A stretch of DNA of 64,000 bases from JBGQOG01 sp052113705 (GCF_052113705.1 NZ_JBGQOG010000006.1:1-64000), one strand, 5' to 3'. Positions 34,843 to 43,867 are shown, counted from the stretch's first letter. The notes: generated from the letters alone by a model not told the origin. A program made the numbers and translations.

Positions 34843-35466
34843 ATGAGCGTTGAGGTCAATCTGCCGATCATTCTGCTGGCCTCGCTGATTGTCGCGGCCA
34901 GCCCCGGCCCCGCCACTTTGGCGATTGCCGGAACCGCGATGCGATCGGGCCGCAAACAAAGCCTGGCACTGGCCTCCGGCATCACCACCGGATCGCTGTT
35001 CTGGTCCTGTGCGGCGGCCTTTGGCCTTGGCGCGGTGATGCTGACCCATGCCTGGGTGTTGGAGATCATCCGCTATTGCGGGGCGGGCTATCTGATGTTT
35101 CTGGCGCTGAAATCCGCCAGATCGGCGATGTCGCGCAAAGAGATCCAGCCGCGGTCGGTGCAGGGCAGCCAGCGCGCGCTGTTTGGCAAGGGCCTTGCGC
35201 TGCATCTGACCAATCCGAAGGCCATTCTGTTCTTTGGCTCGCTCTATGCGGTGGGGATCCCCGCCGGGGCATCGCCGCAGCAGCTGTTGCTGGTCATCGC
35301 GGCAATGGCTGTACAAAATTTCTTTATTTTTCATGGATATGCGCTGATGTTTTCGCTGCCCCATGTGACCGGGGGCTATCTGAAACTGCGCCGCTGGTTT
35401 GAGGGGGCCTTTGCCTTGGGCTTTGGTCTGGCGGGCGTGAAAATCCTCACCGCACGGCTGGGCTGA
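34843..35466 (+). CDS. LysE-family exporter
   Basis: A 207-residue membrane protein with about six segments and the family signature ASPGPATLAIAGTAMRSGRK near the first segment (residues 19-38). It exports amino acids or related metabolites. It follows the dehydratase gene by 90 bases, is possibly independently transcribed, and may not belong to the aromatic pathway. GGAAGGAGCCTGCCG precedes the ATG. Confidence 0.85.
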   Translation: MSVEVNLPIILLASLIVAASPGPATLAIAGTAMRSGRKQSLALASGITTGSLFWSCAAAFGLGAVMLTHAWVLEIIRYCGAGYLMFLALKSARSAMSRKEIQPRSVQGSQRALFGKGLALHLTNPKAILFFGSLYAVGIPAGASPQQLLLVIAAMAVQNFFIFHGYALMFSLPHVTGGYLKLRRWFEGAFALGFGLAGVKILTARLG

Positions 35467-35481
35467 CCGGGAGGCGCATGG

Positions 35482-36420
35482 CTACTCCGCCTGCCCCAGA
35501 GCCTCGGACCGGGCGATCTCGCGCGTGACTTGCACCAACAGATCCACCCCGCTTTGATTGCTGGCGCTCTGCCGCCGGGTCAGCCCGACCGCGCCCGAGA
35601 GAAAGCGCGCGGCGGTGGGCAGCACGATCAGCTCGCCCCGCTCCAGCTCCTCCAGCACCACCCCGCGCGAGATGAACCAGAGCGTCTCCGACCCCGTCAC
35701 TATCCCCCGCCCCACCGGCTGCGCCACCGTCTCATAGGCGGCGCGAAAGCCGGTGAGGCCGAGGGTTGCCAGATAATCATCCACCGTGCGCCGGATGATC
35801 GCCCCCGGCGGCGGCACGATCACCGGCCAGCGGACGAGCGCCGCCGCCAAAGCCTCGGGCCCCGGCGGCAGGGTGGCGGCGGGATGGCCCGCGCGGGCGA
35901 CCAGCACCACCTCTTCCTCATAGAGGTGATCAAAGCCGAGATCGGCCATTTCAACCGGCGCGGGCATCCGCCCCAGCATCAGATCCACCGCCCCCGAGCG
36001 CAACAGCCCCATCAGATAATGATGCGGCCCGGTGATCACCGAGAGCAGGGTTTCGGGGGCCAGATCGTGAAAGCGCAGCGCCACTTTCGGGAAAAGCCGC
36101 GTCGCCACCGTGGGCAGCACCCCCACCGTCAGCGTGCCGCCCCCCGCGCCGGGGGCCAGCGCCGCCGCCCCGGCATCGAGCGCCTGCAGGCCGATGCTGG
36201 CATGGCGGCGAAAGAGCGCGCCCGCCTCGGTCAGCAGAAGCCGCCGCCCCTGCCGCAGAAAGAGCGGCTGGGCCAGCAGATCCTCCAACTCCGACAAGGT
36301 GCGCGACAAAGCGGGCTGGGTGATCCCCTGCGCCCGCGCGACCGCCGAGAGGTTTCCCGCTGCCGCAATCGCCAGAAAGGCGCGGATATGGCGCAGTTTC
36401 ACCCCGGGATGCATAATCAT
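35482..36420 (-). CDS. pcaQ: LysR-family regulator, PcaQ type
   Basis: A 312-residue LysR protein. Its N-terminus MHPGVKLRHIRAFLAIAAAGNLS and helix-turn-helix AVARAQGITQPALSRTLSEL resemble PcaQ, the protocatechuate operon activator of rhizobia and roseobacters, as does VAQPVGRGIVTGSETLWFISRG. It is divergent from pcaD, the usual position. ATG 36420 has GCGGAG upstream; in-frame ATGs at 36414 and 36462 are alternatives. The known inducer of PcaQ is beta-carboxymuconate-type intermediates. Confidence 0.85.
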   Translation of the reverse strand: MIMHPGVKLRHIRAFLAIAAAGNLSAVARAQGITQPALSRTLSELEDLLAQPLFLRQGRRLLLTEAGALFRRHASIGLQALDAGAAALAPGAGGGTLTVGVLPTVATRLFPKVALRFHDLAPETLLSVITGPHHYLMGLLRSGAVDLMLGRMPAPVEMADLGFDHLYEEEVVLVARAGHPAATLPPGPEALAAALVRWPVIVPPPGAIIRRTVDDYLATLGLTGFRAAYETVAQPVGRGIVTGSETLWFISRGVVLEELERGELIVLPTAARFLSGAVGLTRRQSASNQSGVDLLVQVTREIARSEALGQAE

Positions 36421-36498
36421 ATGGGCATGAACTCCGCTGCATTTTGCATTATCGCGCCGCATTTCGCTGGTTTATATTATGGATAAGAGGAGAGACCC

Positions 36499-37296
36499 AT
36501 GCAAGTTTTAACCCGCCCCTGGGGCGCGATGCACTACCGTTGCGACGGCCCGGCGCCGGATGCGGCAACCGGCCCGACGCTGGTTTTTGCCAATTCGCTC
36601 GGCACCGATCTCAGGCTCTGGGATGCGGTGATGCCGCTTTTGCCCGCCGGTTGCCGGGTGATCCGCTATGACAAGGCCGGACATGGCCTCTCGGATGTGG
36701 GCGGCAGTGGCACGGTAACCGCGCTGGCCGAGGACGTGATTGCGCTGATCGAGGCCGAGGCGCGGGGCCCGGTGATTTTCATCGGCCTCTCCATCGGCGG
36801 GCTGATCGCGCAAAAGGTGGCCGAGCTGCGCCCCGATCTCTTGCGCGCGCTGGTGCTGTCGAACACCGCCGCAAAACTGGGCAATGCCGAAGGCTGGAAC
36901 GCCCGGATTTCCGCGATTGAAGCGGGCGGGTTGGAGAGCATCGCCCCCGGCGTGATGGAGCGGTGGTTTGGTCCCGCCTTTCGCGCCACACCCGAACTGG
37001 CGCTGTGGCAGAACATGATGATCCGCATGTCGGTGCCGGGATATATCGCGGCCTGTCAGGCGCTTGCGGGGGGCGATCAGACTGCGGCCACCGCCAAGAT
37101 CACCCTGCCGACGCTGGTGATCGCGGGGTCCGAGGATGGCGCCTCGCCGCCCGATCTGGTGCGCGCCACCGCCGATCTGATCGCGGGCGCGCGCTTTGCG
37201 CTGATCCCCGGCGCGGGCCACCTGCCCTGCGTTGAAACCCCCGCCGCCTTTGCCGAAGTGCTGAACGCTTTCCTCAAGGAACATGCCGATGTCTGA
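36499..37296 (+). CDS. pcaD: 3-oxoadipate enol-lactonase
   Basis: A 265-residue alpha/beta hydrolase converting beta-ketoadipate enol-lactone to beta-ketoadipate. Motifs are FANSLGTDLRLWD (oxyanion region), the nucleophile elbow GLSIGG (Ser near residue 100), and the catalytic His in GAGHLPCVE. GAGGAGAGACCC precedes the ATG. It is the first gene of the pca operon, and its 3' end overlaps pcaC by 8 bases. Confidence 0.93.
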   Translation: MQVLTRPWGAMHYRCDGPAPDAATGPTLVFANSLGTDLRLWDAVMPLLPAGCRVIRYDKAGHGLSDVGGSGTVTALAEDVIALIEAEARGPVIFIGLSIGGLIAQKVAELRPDLLRALVLSNTAAKLGNAEGWNARISAIEAGGLESIAPGVMERWFGPAFRATPELALWQNMMIRMSVPGYIAACQALAGGDQTAATAKITLPTLVIAGSEDGASPPDLVRATADLIAGARFALIPGAGHLPCVETPAAFAEVLNAFLKEHADV

Positions 37297-37687
37297 TCAC
37301 CCGACCATGGCCGAACAAGGCATGAAAACCCGCCGCCGCGTGCTGGGCAATGCCCATGTCGACCGCGCCGAGGCCAACAAGACCGCCGCCGATGCGCCGT
37401 TTCAGGCACTGATCACCGATGCCGCCTGGGGACATGTCTGGTCGCGCGACACGATCAGCTTGCGAGAACGCTCGATGCTGACCATCGCGCTGCTGGCAGG
37501 CCTCGGGAATGATCACGAACTGGCCATGCACATCCGCGCCACCGCCAATACCGGCGCCACACAGGACGACGTGATGGAGGCGCTGCTGCATGTGGCGATT
37601 TACGCGGGCGTGCCGCGCGCCAATCATGCGATCAAGATCGCCAAGGACACCTATGCGACCATGACCTCCGGGGAGGAGACGAAATGA
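37289..37687 (+). CDS. pcaC: 4-carboxymuconolactone decarboxylase
   Basis: A 132-residue protein of the CMD family, removing CO2 from gamma-carboxymuconolactone to give the enol-lactone. Typical sequence: MKTRRRVLGNAHVDRAEANK and HIRATANTGATQDDVMEALLH (helices of the small all-alpha fold). ATG 37289 is 8 bases after AAGGA; ATG 37283 lies too close to that site. It overlaps pcaH by ATGA. Confidence 0.93.
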   Translation: MSDHPTMAEQGMKTRRRVLGNAHVDRAEANKTAADAPFQALITDAAWGHVWSRDTISLRERSMLTIALLAGLGNDHELAMHIRATANTGATQDDVMEALLHVAIYAGVPRANHAIKIAKDTYATMTSGEETK

Positions 37688-38406
37688 AACCTGCCGAGTT
37701 TTTCCAACGCGACCGCACCTGGCATCCGCCCGCTCTGACGCCGGACTACAAGACCTCCGTCACCCGTTCGCCGAAACTGGCGATGCTGAGCCTGCAAGGC
37801 TCGATGTCGGAAATCACCGGCCCTACCTTTGGCCATAGCGACATCGACCCGATCGACAATGACATGATCAAGAACTACGCCAAGACCGGCGATCCGGTCG
37901 GCGAGCGGATCGTCGTGCATGGCCGCGTGCTGGATGAGGAAGGCCGCCCGGTGCGCAACACGCTGGTCGAGGCCTGGCAGGCCAATGCGGGCGGCCGCTA
38001 CCGGCACAAGAAAGACACCTATCTGGCGCCGATTGACCCCAACTTTGGCGGCTGTGGCCGCACGCTGACCGACGAGAACGGCTATTACTTTTTCCGCACC
38101 GTCAAACCGGGTGCCTATCCCTGGCGCAACTGGGTGAACAACTGGCGCCCGGCGCATATCCACTTTTCGGTCTTCGGCACCGCCTTTGCGCAACGGCTGA
38201 TCACCCAGATGTATTTCGAGGGCGACCCGCTGATCCCGCTCTGCCCGATCCTGAAGGCCATTCCCGACCAGCGGGCGATTGACCAGCTGATCGCGCCTTT
38301 GGATATGAACGCCAGCATCCCCTTGGATTCCTTGGCCTATAAATTCGACATCGTGCTGCGCGGCCGCCGCTCGACATTGTTTGAGAACCGTCTGGAGGGG
38401 AACTGA
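37684..38406 (+). CDS. pcaH: Protocatechuate 3,4-dioxygenase, beta subunit
   Basis: A 240-residue intradiol dioxygenase subunit that holds the Fe(III) site. Visible are EAWQANAGGRYRHK (Tyr ligand), DENGYYFFRTVKPGAYPWR (second Tyr region), and RPAHIHFS (two His ligands). With PcaG it opens protocatechuate to beta-carboxy-cis,cis-muconate. It overlaps pcaC by four bases and is two bases from pcaG. Confidence 0.95.
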   Translation: MKPAEFFQRDRTWHPPALTPDYKTSVTRSPKLAMLSLQGSMSEITGPTFGHSDIDPIDNDMIKNYAKTGDPVGERIVVHGRVLDEEGRPVRNTLVEAWQANAGGRYRHKKDTYLAPIDPNFGGCGRTLTDENGYYFFRTVKPGAYPWRNWVNNWRPAHIHFSVFGTAFAQRLITQMYFEGDPLIPLCPILKAIPDQRAIDQLIAPLDMNASIPLDSLAYKFDIVLRGRRSTLFENRLEGN

Positions 38407-38408
38407 TC

Positions 38409-39023
38409 ATGGCGCAACCGCTGAGCTATCTGAAAGAAACCCCCTCGCAGACCGCAGGCCCCTATGTACATATCGGCATGGCCCCTGGCGCGGCGGGTTT
38501 TGACATTTACCGGCAGGAGCTGGGTCAGGTGATCGCCGGGCCGAACACGCCGGGCGAGCGGATCCGGATCGAGGGCGTGGTCTATGACGGCACCGGCGCG
38601 CCGGTGAAAGACGTGTTGATCGAGACCTGGCAGGCCGATGCCAATGGCATTCACGCGCATCTGGAAGACCCGCGCCACGGCGAAATCTCGGGTGATTTTC
38701 GCGGCTGGGGCCGGGTGATTTCGGATTTCGACACCGGGCTCTATACCTTTGACACCATCAAGCCGGGCGCGGTGATGGGCCGCAATGGCCGGATGATGGC
38801 GCCGCATATCAGCCTCTGGATCGTCGCGCGCGGGATCAATGTCGGGCTGAACACCCGGCTCTATTTCTCGGATGAGGACAACAGCAATGATCCGGTGATC
38901 AACCTGATCGAGCATGTCGAGCGCCGCAAAACCCTGATCGCCACCCGCACGCCGGGCAGCAACAGCTACCGTTTCGACATTCGCCTGCAGGGCGAGGGCG
39001 AAACCGTGTTCATGGATGTTTGA
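38409..39023 (+). CDS. pcaG: Protocatechuate 3,4-dioxygenase, alpha subunit
   Basis: A 204-residue partner of PcaH with the same fold but no iron ligands. The start MAQPLSYLKETPSQTAGPYV is diagnostic (TPSQTAGPYVHIG). ETWQADANGIHAH and DTIKPGAVMGRNGRMMAPHI follow. It contributes to the substrate pocket. It is directly followed by the beta-keto acid cleavage enzyme, one base after its stop. Confidence 0.95.
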   Translation: MAQPLSYLKETPSQTAGPYVHIGMAPGAAGFDIYRQELGQVIAGPNTPGERIRIEGVVYDGTGAPVKDVLIETWQADANGIHAHLEDPRHGEISGDFRGWGRVISDFDTGLYTFDTIKPGAVMGRNGRMMAPHISLWIVARGINVGLNTRLYFSDEDNSNDPVINLIEHVERRKTLIATRTPGSNSYRFDIRLQGEGETVFMDV

Positions 39024-39024
39024 G

Positions 39025-39858
39025 ATGGGCAAACCCTGCATCATCTGCGTCGCCATCACCGGCAGCCTGCCGACCAAAGCCAACAACCCGGCTGTGCCGA
39101 TCAGCATCGCCGAACAGATCGAGAGCACGCAAGAGGCGTTTGAGGCCGGGGCCAGCATCGCCCATTGCCATGTGCGCGATGATGCGGGGGCGCCCACCTC
39201 GGACCCCGCACGGTTTGCGGCGTTGAAAGAGGGCCTTGAGAAGCATTGCCCGGGGATGATCATCCAGCTCTCCACCGGCGGGCGTTCGGGCGCGGGCGAG
39301 GCGCGGGGCGGCATGTTGCCGCTGTCGCCCGACATGGCCTCGCTCTCGGTCGGCTCGAACAATTTCCCGACGCGGGTCTATGAAAACCCGCCGCAGCTTG
39401 TGGATTGGCTGGCGGGGGAAATGCTGAAATACAAGGTGAAGCCCGAGATCGAAGCCTTTGATCTCTCTCACATTGTTCAGGCAACCCGGATGGCGGTGGA
39501 TGGGCGGCTGCAGGGACCGCTCTATGTGCAATTCGTGATGGGGGTGAAGAATGCCATGCCCGCCGATGAGCCGATCTTTGACTTCTACATTGAGACGCTG
39601 AAGCGGCTGGCCCCCGATGCCGAATGGTGCGCGGCGGGGATCGGCGCGGCGCAGTATCAGATCAATGAATGGTCGATCAAAAAGGGCGGCCATACCCGCA
39701 CCGGGCTGGAAGATAACGTCCGGATCGACCGCGACACTTTGGCCCCATCGAACGCCGCGCTGGTGCGCCGCGCGGTGGATCTTTGCGGCAAATACGACCG
39801 CCCCGTCGCCACATGGCGCGAGGCGCGCGAGATCCTCGGGCTGCGTCAGCCGGCCTGA
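39025..39858 (+). CDS. Beta-keto acid cleavage enzyme (BKACE, DUF849)
   Basis: A 277-residue TIM-barrel Zn enzyme of the 3-keto-5-aminohexanoate cleavage (Kce/BKACE) family. Features are CVAITGSLPTKANNPAVPIS, HCHVRDDAGAPTSD (His-X-His zinc ligands), QLSTGGRSGAG, and HTRTGLEDNVRID. Family enzymes convert a beta-keto acid plus acetyl-CoA to acetoacetate plus the shortened acyl-CoA. Placed in the pca operon, beta-ketoadipate is the likely substrate, giving succinyl-CoA and acetoacetate (inference). ATG 39025 was preferred to 39016, which lies inside pcaG. Confidence 0.87.
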   Translation: MGKPCIICVAITGSLPTKANNPAVPISIAEQIESTQEAFEAGASIAHCHVRDDAGAPTSDPARFAALKEGLEKHCPGMIIQLSTGGRSGAGEARGGMLPLSPDMASLSVGSNNFPTRVYENPPQLVDWLAGEMLKYKVKPEIEAFDLSHIVQATRMAVDGRLQGPLYVQFVMGVKNAMPADEPIFDFYIETLKRLAPDAEWCAAGIGAAQYQINEWSIKKGGHTRTGLEDNVRIDRDTLAPSNAALVRRAVDLCGKYDRPVATWREAREILGLRQPA

Positions 39859-39876
39859 CCCACGGCTCCTCCCTGC

Positions 39877-39908
39877 CCCTCCCGGCCCTTGCCGGGGGGG
39901 CTTTTTTT
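39877..39908 (+). terminator. Strong intrinsic terminator between the BKACE gene and pcaB
   Basis: CCCTCCCGGC (39877-39886), loop CCTT, GCCGGGGGGG (39891-39900): ten pairs with one G-T, followed by C and seven T (39902-39908). It stands only 37 bases before the pcaB start on the same strand. It should stop much of the pca operon message. Confidence 0.85.
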
Positions 39909-39945
39909 GCGCTACGCCCTTCCGGCATCACAGACGGAGAACCCC

Positions 39946-41292
39946 ATGCCCGCAGCCCTTGCCGACAGCGCCCTCTATCGCGGCCTTTTTGGCGATGACG
40001 AGACCGCGCAGCTGTTTACCGACAGCGCCGAAGTGCGGGCGATGCTGCTGGTGGAGGGGGCCTTGGCACGCGTTCAGGGCGCGCTTGGGATGATCCCGGC
40101 GGAATCGGCCGCGTTTTTGCACCGCGCGACGCTGGAAATTCAGATTGATCCGGCCGGGCTCTCGGCCGAGACGGCGGTGAATGGCGTGCCGGTGCCTGCG
40201 CTCGTCGCGGCCTTCCGCAAGGCGGCGAATGCGCCGGAACATGCGCAATATCTGCATTGGGGCGCCACCTCGCAGGATATTGCCGAGACCGGGCTGAACC
40301 TGCGGCTGCGGCGGGTGATCGCGCTCTGGGACGCGCGTCTGGTGGCGCTGATCGCGGCGCTGGGGCGGCTGGCGGCGGCGCATGCCGAGCTGCCGATGGC
40401 CGCGCGCACCTATGGCCAGACCGCGACGCCGACGAGTTTCGGCGCGCAGGTCGCCAATTGGGGCGCGCCGCTGATCCGCCACCGCGCGCGGCTGGCCGAG
40501 CTGAAACCGCGCCTCCTCCGGGTCTCGCTGGGCGGGGCGGCGGGCACGCTGTCGACGATGGGGTCGCAAGGGGCCGAGGTCCGCGCCGGGCTGGCCGAGG
40601 CTTTGGCTCTGGCCGATCCGATGGGCAGCTGGCACCCCGAGCGCGACGGTCTGGGCGAATTCGCGGGCTGGATGGCCGGGCTGATGGCCAGTCTGGGCAA
40701 GATCGGCGAAGACCTTTTGATTGCCACCCAATCGGGGATTGGCGAGGTCAGCGTGGCGGGCGGCGGCGGCTCATCGACAATGCCGCAAAAGCAGAACCCG
40801 GTGGGACCCTCGGTGCTGGTGGCGCTGGCGCGGCAGGTGATCGGGCTGTCGGCGGTGATGCAGGGCGCAGGCCTGCACCGGCAGCAGCGCGATGGTGCCG
40901 CCTGGTTCACCGAATGGCTGACGCTGCCGCAGCTCTGCCTTTCCACCGGCAAGGGGCTGGCGCTGGCGCTGGATCTCGCCGGGCGGATCAGCCCGAACCC
41001 GGCGGCGATGGCGCGCGGCCTGAACGAGGGCGGCGGCTTGATCCTGGCCGAGGCGCTGAGTTTCGCCCTGGCCGAGCGGATGCCGCGTCCCGAAGCGCAG
41101 GCGCGGGTCAAGGCGCTCTGCAAGGAGGTGATGGCGGGTGCTGGCAGCCTGACCGACCTCGCCGCGCGGGATTTCCCCGGCACCGATTGGGCCGCAACCC
41201 TCTCCGGCCCGCAGGCCTTGGGTGAGGCCCCGGCTGAGGCGCGACGGTTCGCCGAGGCGGCGGCTGAGGTGGCCGGAGAGGCCGCGGGCTAA
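39946..41292 (+). CDS. pcaB: 3-carboxy-cis,cis-muconate cycloisomerase
   Basis: A 448-residue member of the fumarase/aspartase superfamily cyclising beta-carboxymuconate to gamma-carboxymuconolactone. Motifs are HWGATSQDIAETGL (residues about 104-117), ARTYGQTATPTSFG, and the signature GGGGSSTMPQKQNPV near 270. ACGGAGAACCCC precedes the ATG. It is beyond a strong terminator, so it may be read at lower level than pcaDCHG. Its stop overlaps by four bases the stop of the convergent LysR gene. Confidence 0.93.
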   Translation: MPAALADSALYRGLFGDDETAQLFTDSAEVRAMLLVEGALARVQGALGMIPAESAAFLHRATLEIQIDPAGLSAETAVNGVPVPALVAAFRKAANAPEHAQYLHWGATSQDIAETGLNLRLRRVIALWDARLVALIAALGRLAAAHAELPMAARTYGQTATPTSFGAQVANWGAPLIRHRARLAELKPRLLRVSLGGAAGTLSTMGSQGAEVRAGLAEALALADPMGSWHPERDGLGEFAGWMAGLMASLGKIGEDLLIATQSGIGEVSVAGGGGSSTMPQKQNPVGPSVLVALARQVIGLSAVMQGAGLHRQQRDGAAWFTEWLTLPQLCLSTGKGLALALDLAGRISPNPAAMARGLNEGGGLILAEALSFALAERMPRPEAQARVKALCKEVMAGAGSLTDLAARDFPGTDWAATLSGPQALGEAPAEARRFAEAAAEVAGEAAG

Positions 41293-42191
41293 AGCAACCC
41301 GCGCTCGCCCGTCACATAGCGCTCAAAAAAGTCGGAAAATGTCGCCACCCGCGCGGGCAAATGCGCATAGGGCGGGTAATAGAGCGTCAGCCAGATCTCG
41401 GGCGGTTGCCACTCGGGCAGGATCTGCTCCAGCCGCCCCGCCGCCAGATCCGCCGCCACGATGAAGCGCGGCAAGAGCGCCACCCCCTCGCCCTGCGCCG
41501 CCATTTCCGCCAAGAGCTCGCCATTATTCGCGGCAATTCCGGCACCCGCGCGAATGCGCCGCGTGCTCGCGGCATGGCTCAGCTCCCAAATCTCTTCATG
41601 GCTTTCCGCGTCATAGCCAAGGCAGATATGCTCGGTCAGCGCGGCGGGATCTTCGGGCCTGCCGCGCTGCGCCAGATAGGCGGGGGCGGCCACCAGCACC
41701 CGCTCGACCCGGCAGATCTTGCGCCAGATGGTGGATTTATCCTCGGGCGGGCCGGAAATGCGGATCGCCAGATCGCAATCGCCCTGCAGGATATCGACGA
41801 AACGGTCGGTCAGATGCACCGAAGCGGTGACCTGCGGATAGAGAATGCGGAATTGGGCCAGCACCGCGGGCAGCACCTTCATCCCCAAGGACAAGGGCGC
41901 GTTCAGCCGGATGCGGCCCGAGGCAACGCCCGCCTGCGCCTGACTTTCCTCGGCCGCATCGCGGAGCGCCTCGGACAAAGGCCCGACCCGCGCGGCATAG
42001 ACCGCCCCCGCCGAGGTCAGCGCCACTTTGCGCGTGGTGCGCAGAAAAAGCTGCACCCCCAGCCGGTCCTCCAGCGCCGCGATGGTGCGGGTGGCGGCGG
42101 CAGGCGTGATGCCCAGATGCCGCGCGGCCTCGGCAAAACTGCCGTGCCGGGCCACGCCCAAAAACACCCGAATGGATTCCAACTCACCCAT
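41289..42191 (-). CDS. LysR-family regulator, divergent from the ring-cleavage cluster
   Basis: A 300-residue LysR protein: helix-turn-helix AEAARHLGITPAAATRTIAA, and effector domain from GRIRLNAPLSLGMKVLPAVL. It belongs to the AaeR/DsdC-like type with long C-terminal domain (IWLTLYYPPYAHLPARV). It is divergent from a glyoxalase-type dioxygenase operon and most likely its regulator. The inverted repeat TATTGC-N7-GCAATA lies just upstream of its start. Confidence 0.9.
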   Translation of the reverse strand: MGELESIRVFLGVARHGSFAEAARHLGITPAAATRTIAALEDRLGVQLFLRTTRKVALTSAGAVYAARVGPLSEALRDAAEESQAQAGVASGRIRLNAPLSLGMKVLPAVLAQFRILYPQVTASVHLTDRFVDILQGDCDLAIRISGPPEDKSTIWRKICRVERVLVAAPAYLAQRGRPEDPAALTEHICLGYDAESHEEIWELSHAASTRRIRAGAGIAANNGELLAEMAAQGEGVALLPRFIVAADLAAGRLEQILPEWQPPEIWLTLYYPPYAHLPARVATFSDFFERYVTGERGLL

Positions 42192-42199
42192 CCGCTGAT

Positions 42200-42218
42200 T
42201 ATTGCATTAATCGCAATA
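42200..42218. promoter_or_regulatory. Candidate LysR operator
   Basis: TATTGC (42200-42205), seven bases, GCAATA (42213-42218): a perfect inverted repeat containing the LysR-type T-N11-A pattern. It is 9 bases upstream of the LysR start codon and 108 bases before the divergent dioxygenase start. The position fits autoregulation and activation. Confidence 0.65.
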
Positions 42219-42325
42219 GTCTTCCAGATATTATGACCATTCTGTTTTGCTCGCCCGTCCCCCAGATTGGATCCCGAACGAACGGCCCGCCCATCCCGGA
42301 CAGACCGCAGAACAGGAGAACCGAC

Positions 42326-43258
42326 ATGCTCACGCAAATCAAAGGCCTGCATCACGTCACCTCGATGGCGGGCGATGCCCGGACCAACAACGCCTTCTTC
42401 ACCGAAGAGCTTGGCCTGCGCCGGGTGAAGAAAACCGTGAATTTCGATGCCCCCGATGTCTATCACCTCTATTACGGCGATGAGATCGGCACGCCCGGCT
42501 CGGTGATGACCTATTTCCCCTTCCCGCATATTGCCAAAGGCAAATTCGGCGCGGGCGAAGTGGGGACCACGGTGTTTTCGGTGCCCGAAGGGGCCCTGGG
42601 CTACTGGCGCGAAAGGCTGCCGGGTTTTGGCGTCAAGGGGCTGGGTGAAGAAACGGTCTTTGGCGAAGAACGGCTGAAATTCCTCGGCCCCGACGGCGAC
42701 AGTTTCGCGCTGGTCGAGGCGAAGGGGGATGCCCGCGCGCCCTATGGCGCCGGTGCCGTGCCCGCCGATCAGGGCATCCGTGGCTTTCAGGGCGCGAGCC
42801 TCAGGCTCCGCGATGGGGGTGCCACGGGGGAACTCTTGCGCTTCATGGGTTATCAGGAGCAGGACCGGCAGGGCGATGTGACCCGTTTCGCCATCCCCGG
42901 CGGCAATGGCGCCGATGTGATCGATCTGGAAGTGCTGCCCGGCGCGCCGCTGGCGCGTCTGGGGGCGGGGTCGGTGCACCATATCGCCTTTGCGGTCGAG
43001 AATCGCGCGGCGCAGCTGGAAGTGCGCAAGGCACTGATGGACACCGGCTATAATGTTACCCCGGTGATCGACCGCGATTACTTCTGGGCGATCTACTTCC
43101 GCACCCCCGGTGGCGTCCTGTTCGAAGTGGCCACCAACGAGCCGGGCTTTGACCGCGATGAAGACAGCGCGCATCTGGGTGAGGCGCTGAAACTGCCCAC
43201 GCAGCACGAATGGCTGCGCCCGCAACTGGAAAAAACCCTGCAACCGCTGGAGGGCTAA
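42326..43258 (+). CDS. Ring-cleaving dioxygenase, VOC family (MhqA/MhqO type)
   Basis: A 310-residue protein with two VOC (glyoxalase) modules. Module 1 starts IKGLHHVTSMAGDARTNNAF. Module 2 has SVHHIAFAVENRAAQLEVR and GVLFEVATNEPGF, supplying the His, His and Glu metal ligands. Bacillus MhqA/MhqO and relatives cleave hydroquinone-type aromatic rings. The substrate here is unproven. ACAGGAGAACCGAC precedes the ATG. It forms an operon with the hydrolase (3-base gap) and the pirin. Confidence 0.88.
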   Translation: MLTQIKGLHHVTSMAGDARTNNAFFTEELGLRRVKKTVNFDAPDVYHLYYGDEIGTPGSVMTYFPFPHIAKGKFGAGEVGTTVFSVPEGALGYWRERLPGFGVKGLGEETVFGEERLKFLGPDGDSFALVEAKGDARAPYGAGAVPADQGIRGFQGASLRLRDGGATGELLRFMGYQEQDRQGDVTRFAIPGGNGADVIDLEVLPGAPLARLGAGSVHHIAFAVENRAAQLEVRKALMDTGYNVTPVIDRDYFWAIYFRTPGGVLFEVATNEPGFDRDEDSAHLGEALKLPTQHEWLRPQLEKTLQPLEG

Positions 43259-43261
43259 GGC

Positions 43262-43867
43262 ATGGCTTTGCAAGACTATCTCCACATCAGCACCCCGGCC
43301 CGGCCGGGGGAGCCGCTGATTTTCACCTTTCACGGCACCGGGGGCGATGAGCATCAGTTCCCCGGCCTGATCGCGAAACTGCGCCCCGGCGCGGGCGTGG
43401 TCTCGCCGCGTGGCGATGTGTCGGAACATGGCGCGGCGCGGTTCTTTCGCCGCACCGGCGAGGGGGTCTATGACATGGCCGACCTCGCCCGGGCCACCGC
43501 CAAAATGGCCGGGTTCATCGCGGCGCATAAGGCGGCGAACCCCGGCGCGCCGGTCTGGGCTTTGGGCTATTCCAACGGGGCGAATATCCTCGCCTCGGTG
43601 CTCTTCGCGCAGCCCGAACTGATCGACCGCGCGGTGCTGATGCATCCGCTGATCCCGTTCACCCCGGCCGATCAGCCGGGTTTGGCGGGGCGCGAGATCC
43701 TGATCACCGCCGGGCGGCGCGATCCGATCTGTCCGGCCCCACTGACCGAAAGCCTGCAGGACTGGCTGGCGGCACAGGGGGCGAATGTGCAGACCGAATG
43801 GTCGAACGGCGGCCATCAGGTTGATACGAGCGAAATCAATGCGATCGGGCGGTTCCTCGCCGCCTGA
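43262..43867 (+). CDS. Carboxylesterase-type alpha/beta hydrolase (MhqD type)
   Basis: A 201-residue hydrolase of the phospholipase/carboxylesterase family (PF02230). It shows FTFHGTGGDEHQFP (oxyanion), ALGYSNGANIL (nucleophile Ser near residue 104), TAGRRDPICP (Asp) and SNGGHQVD (His). It matches MhqD, which is paired with the ring-cleaving dioxygenase in quinone-responsive operons. It lies three bases after the dioxygenase stop. Confidence 0.88.
   Translation: MALQDYLHISTPARPGEPLIFTFHGTGGDEHQFPGLIAKLRPGAGVVSPRGDVSEHGAARFFRRTGEGVYDMADLARATAKMAGFIAAHKAANPGAPVWALGYSNGANILASVLFAQPELIDRAVLMHPLIPFTPADQPGLAGREILITAGRRDPICPAPLTESLQDWLAAQGANVQTEWSNGGHQVDTSEINAIGRFLAA

Noticed and set aside
36421..36498. 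PcaQ operator between pcaQ and pcaD
   Set aside because: The gap is the right place, but I saw no clear inverted repeat of the expected type.
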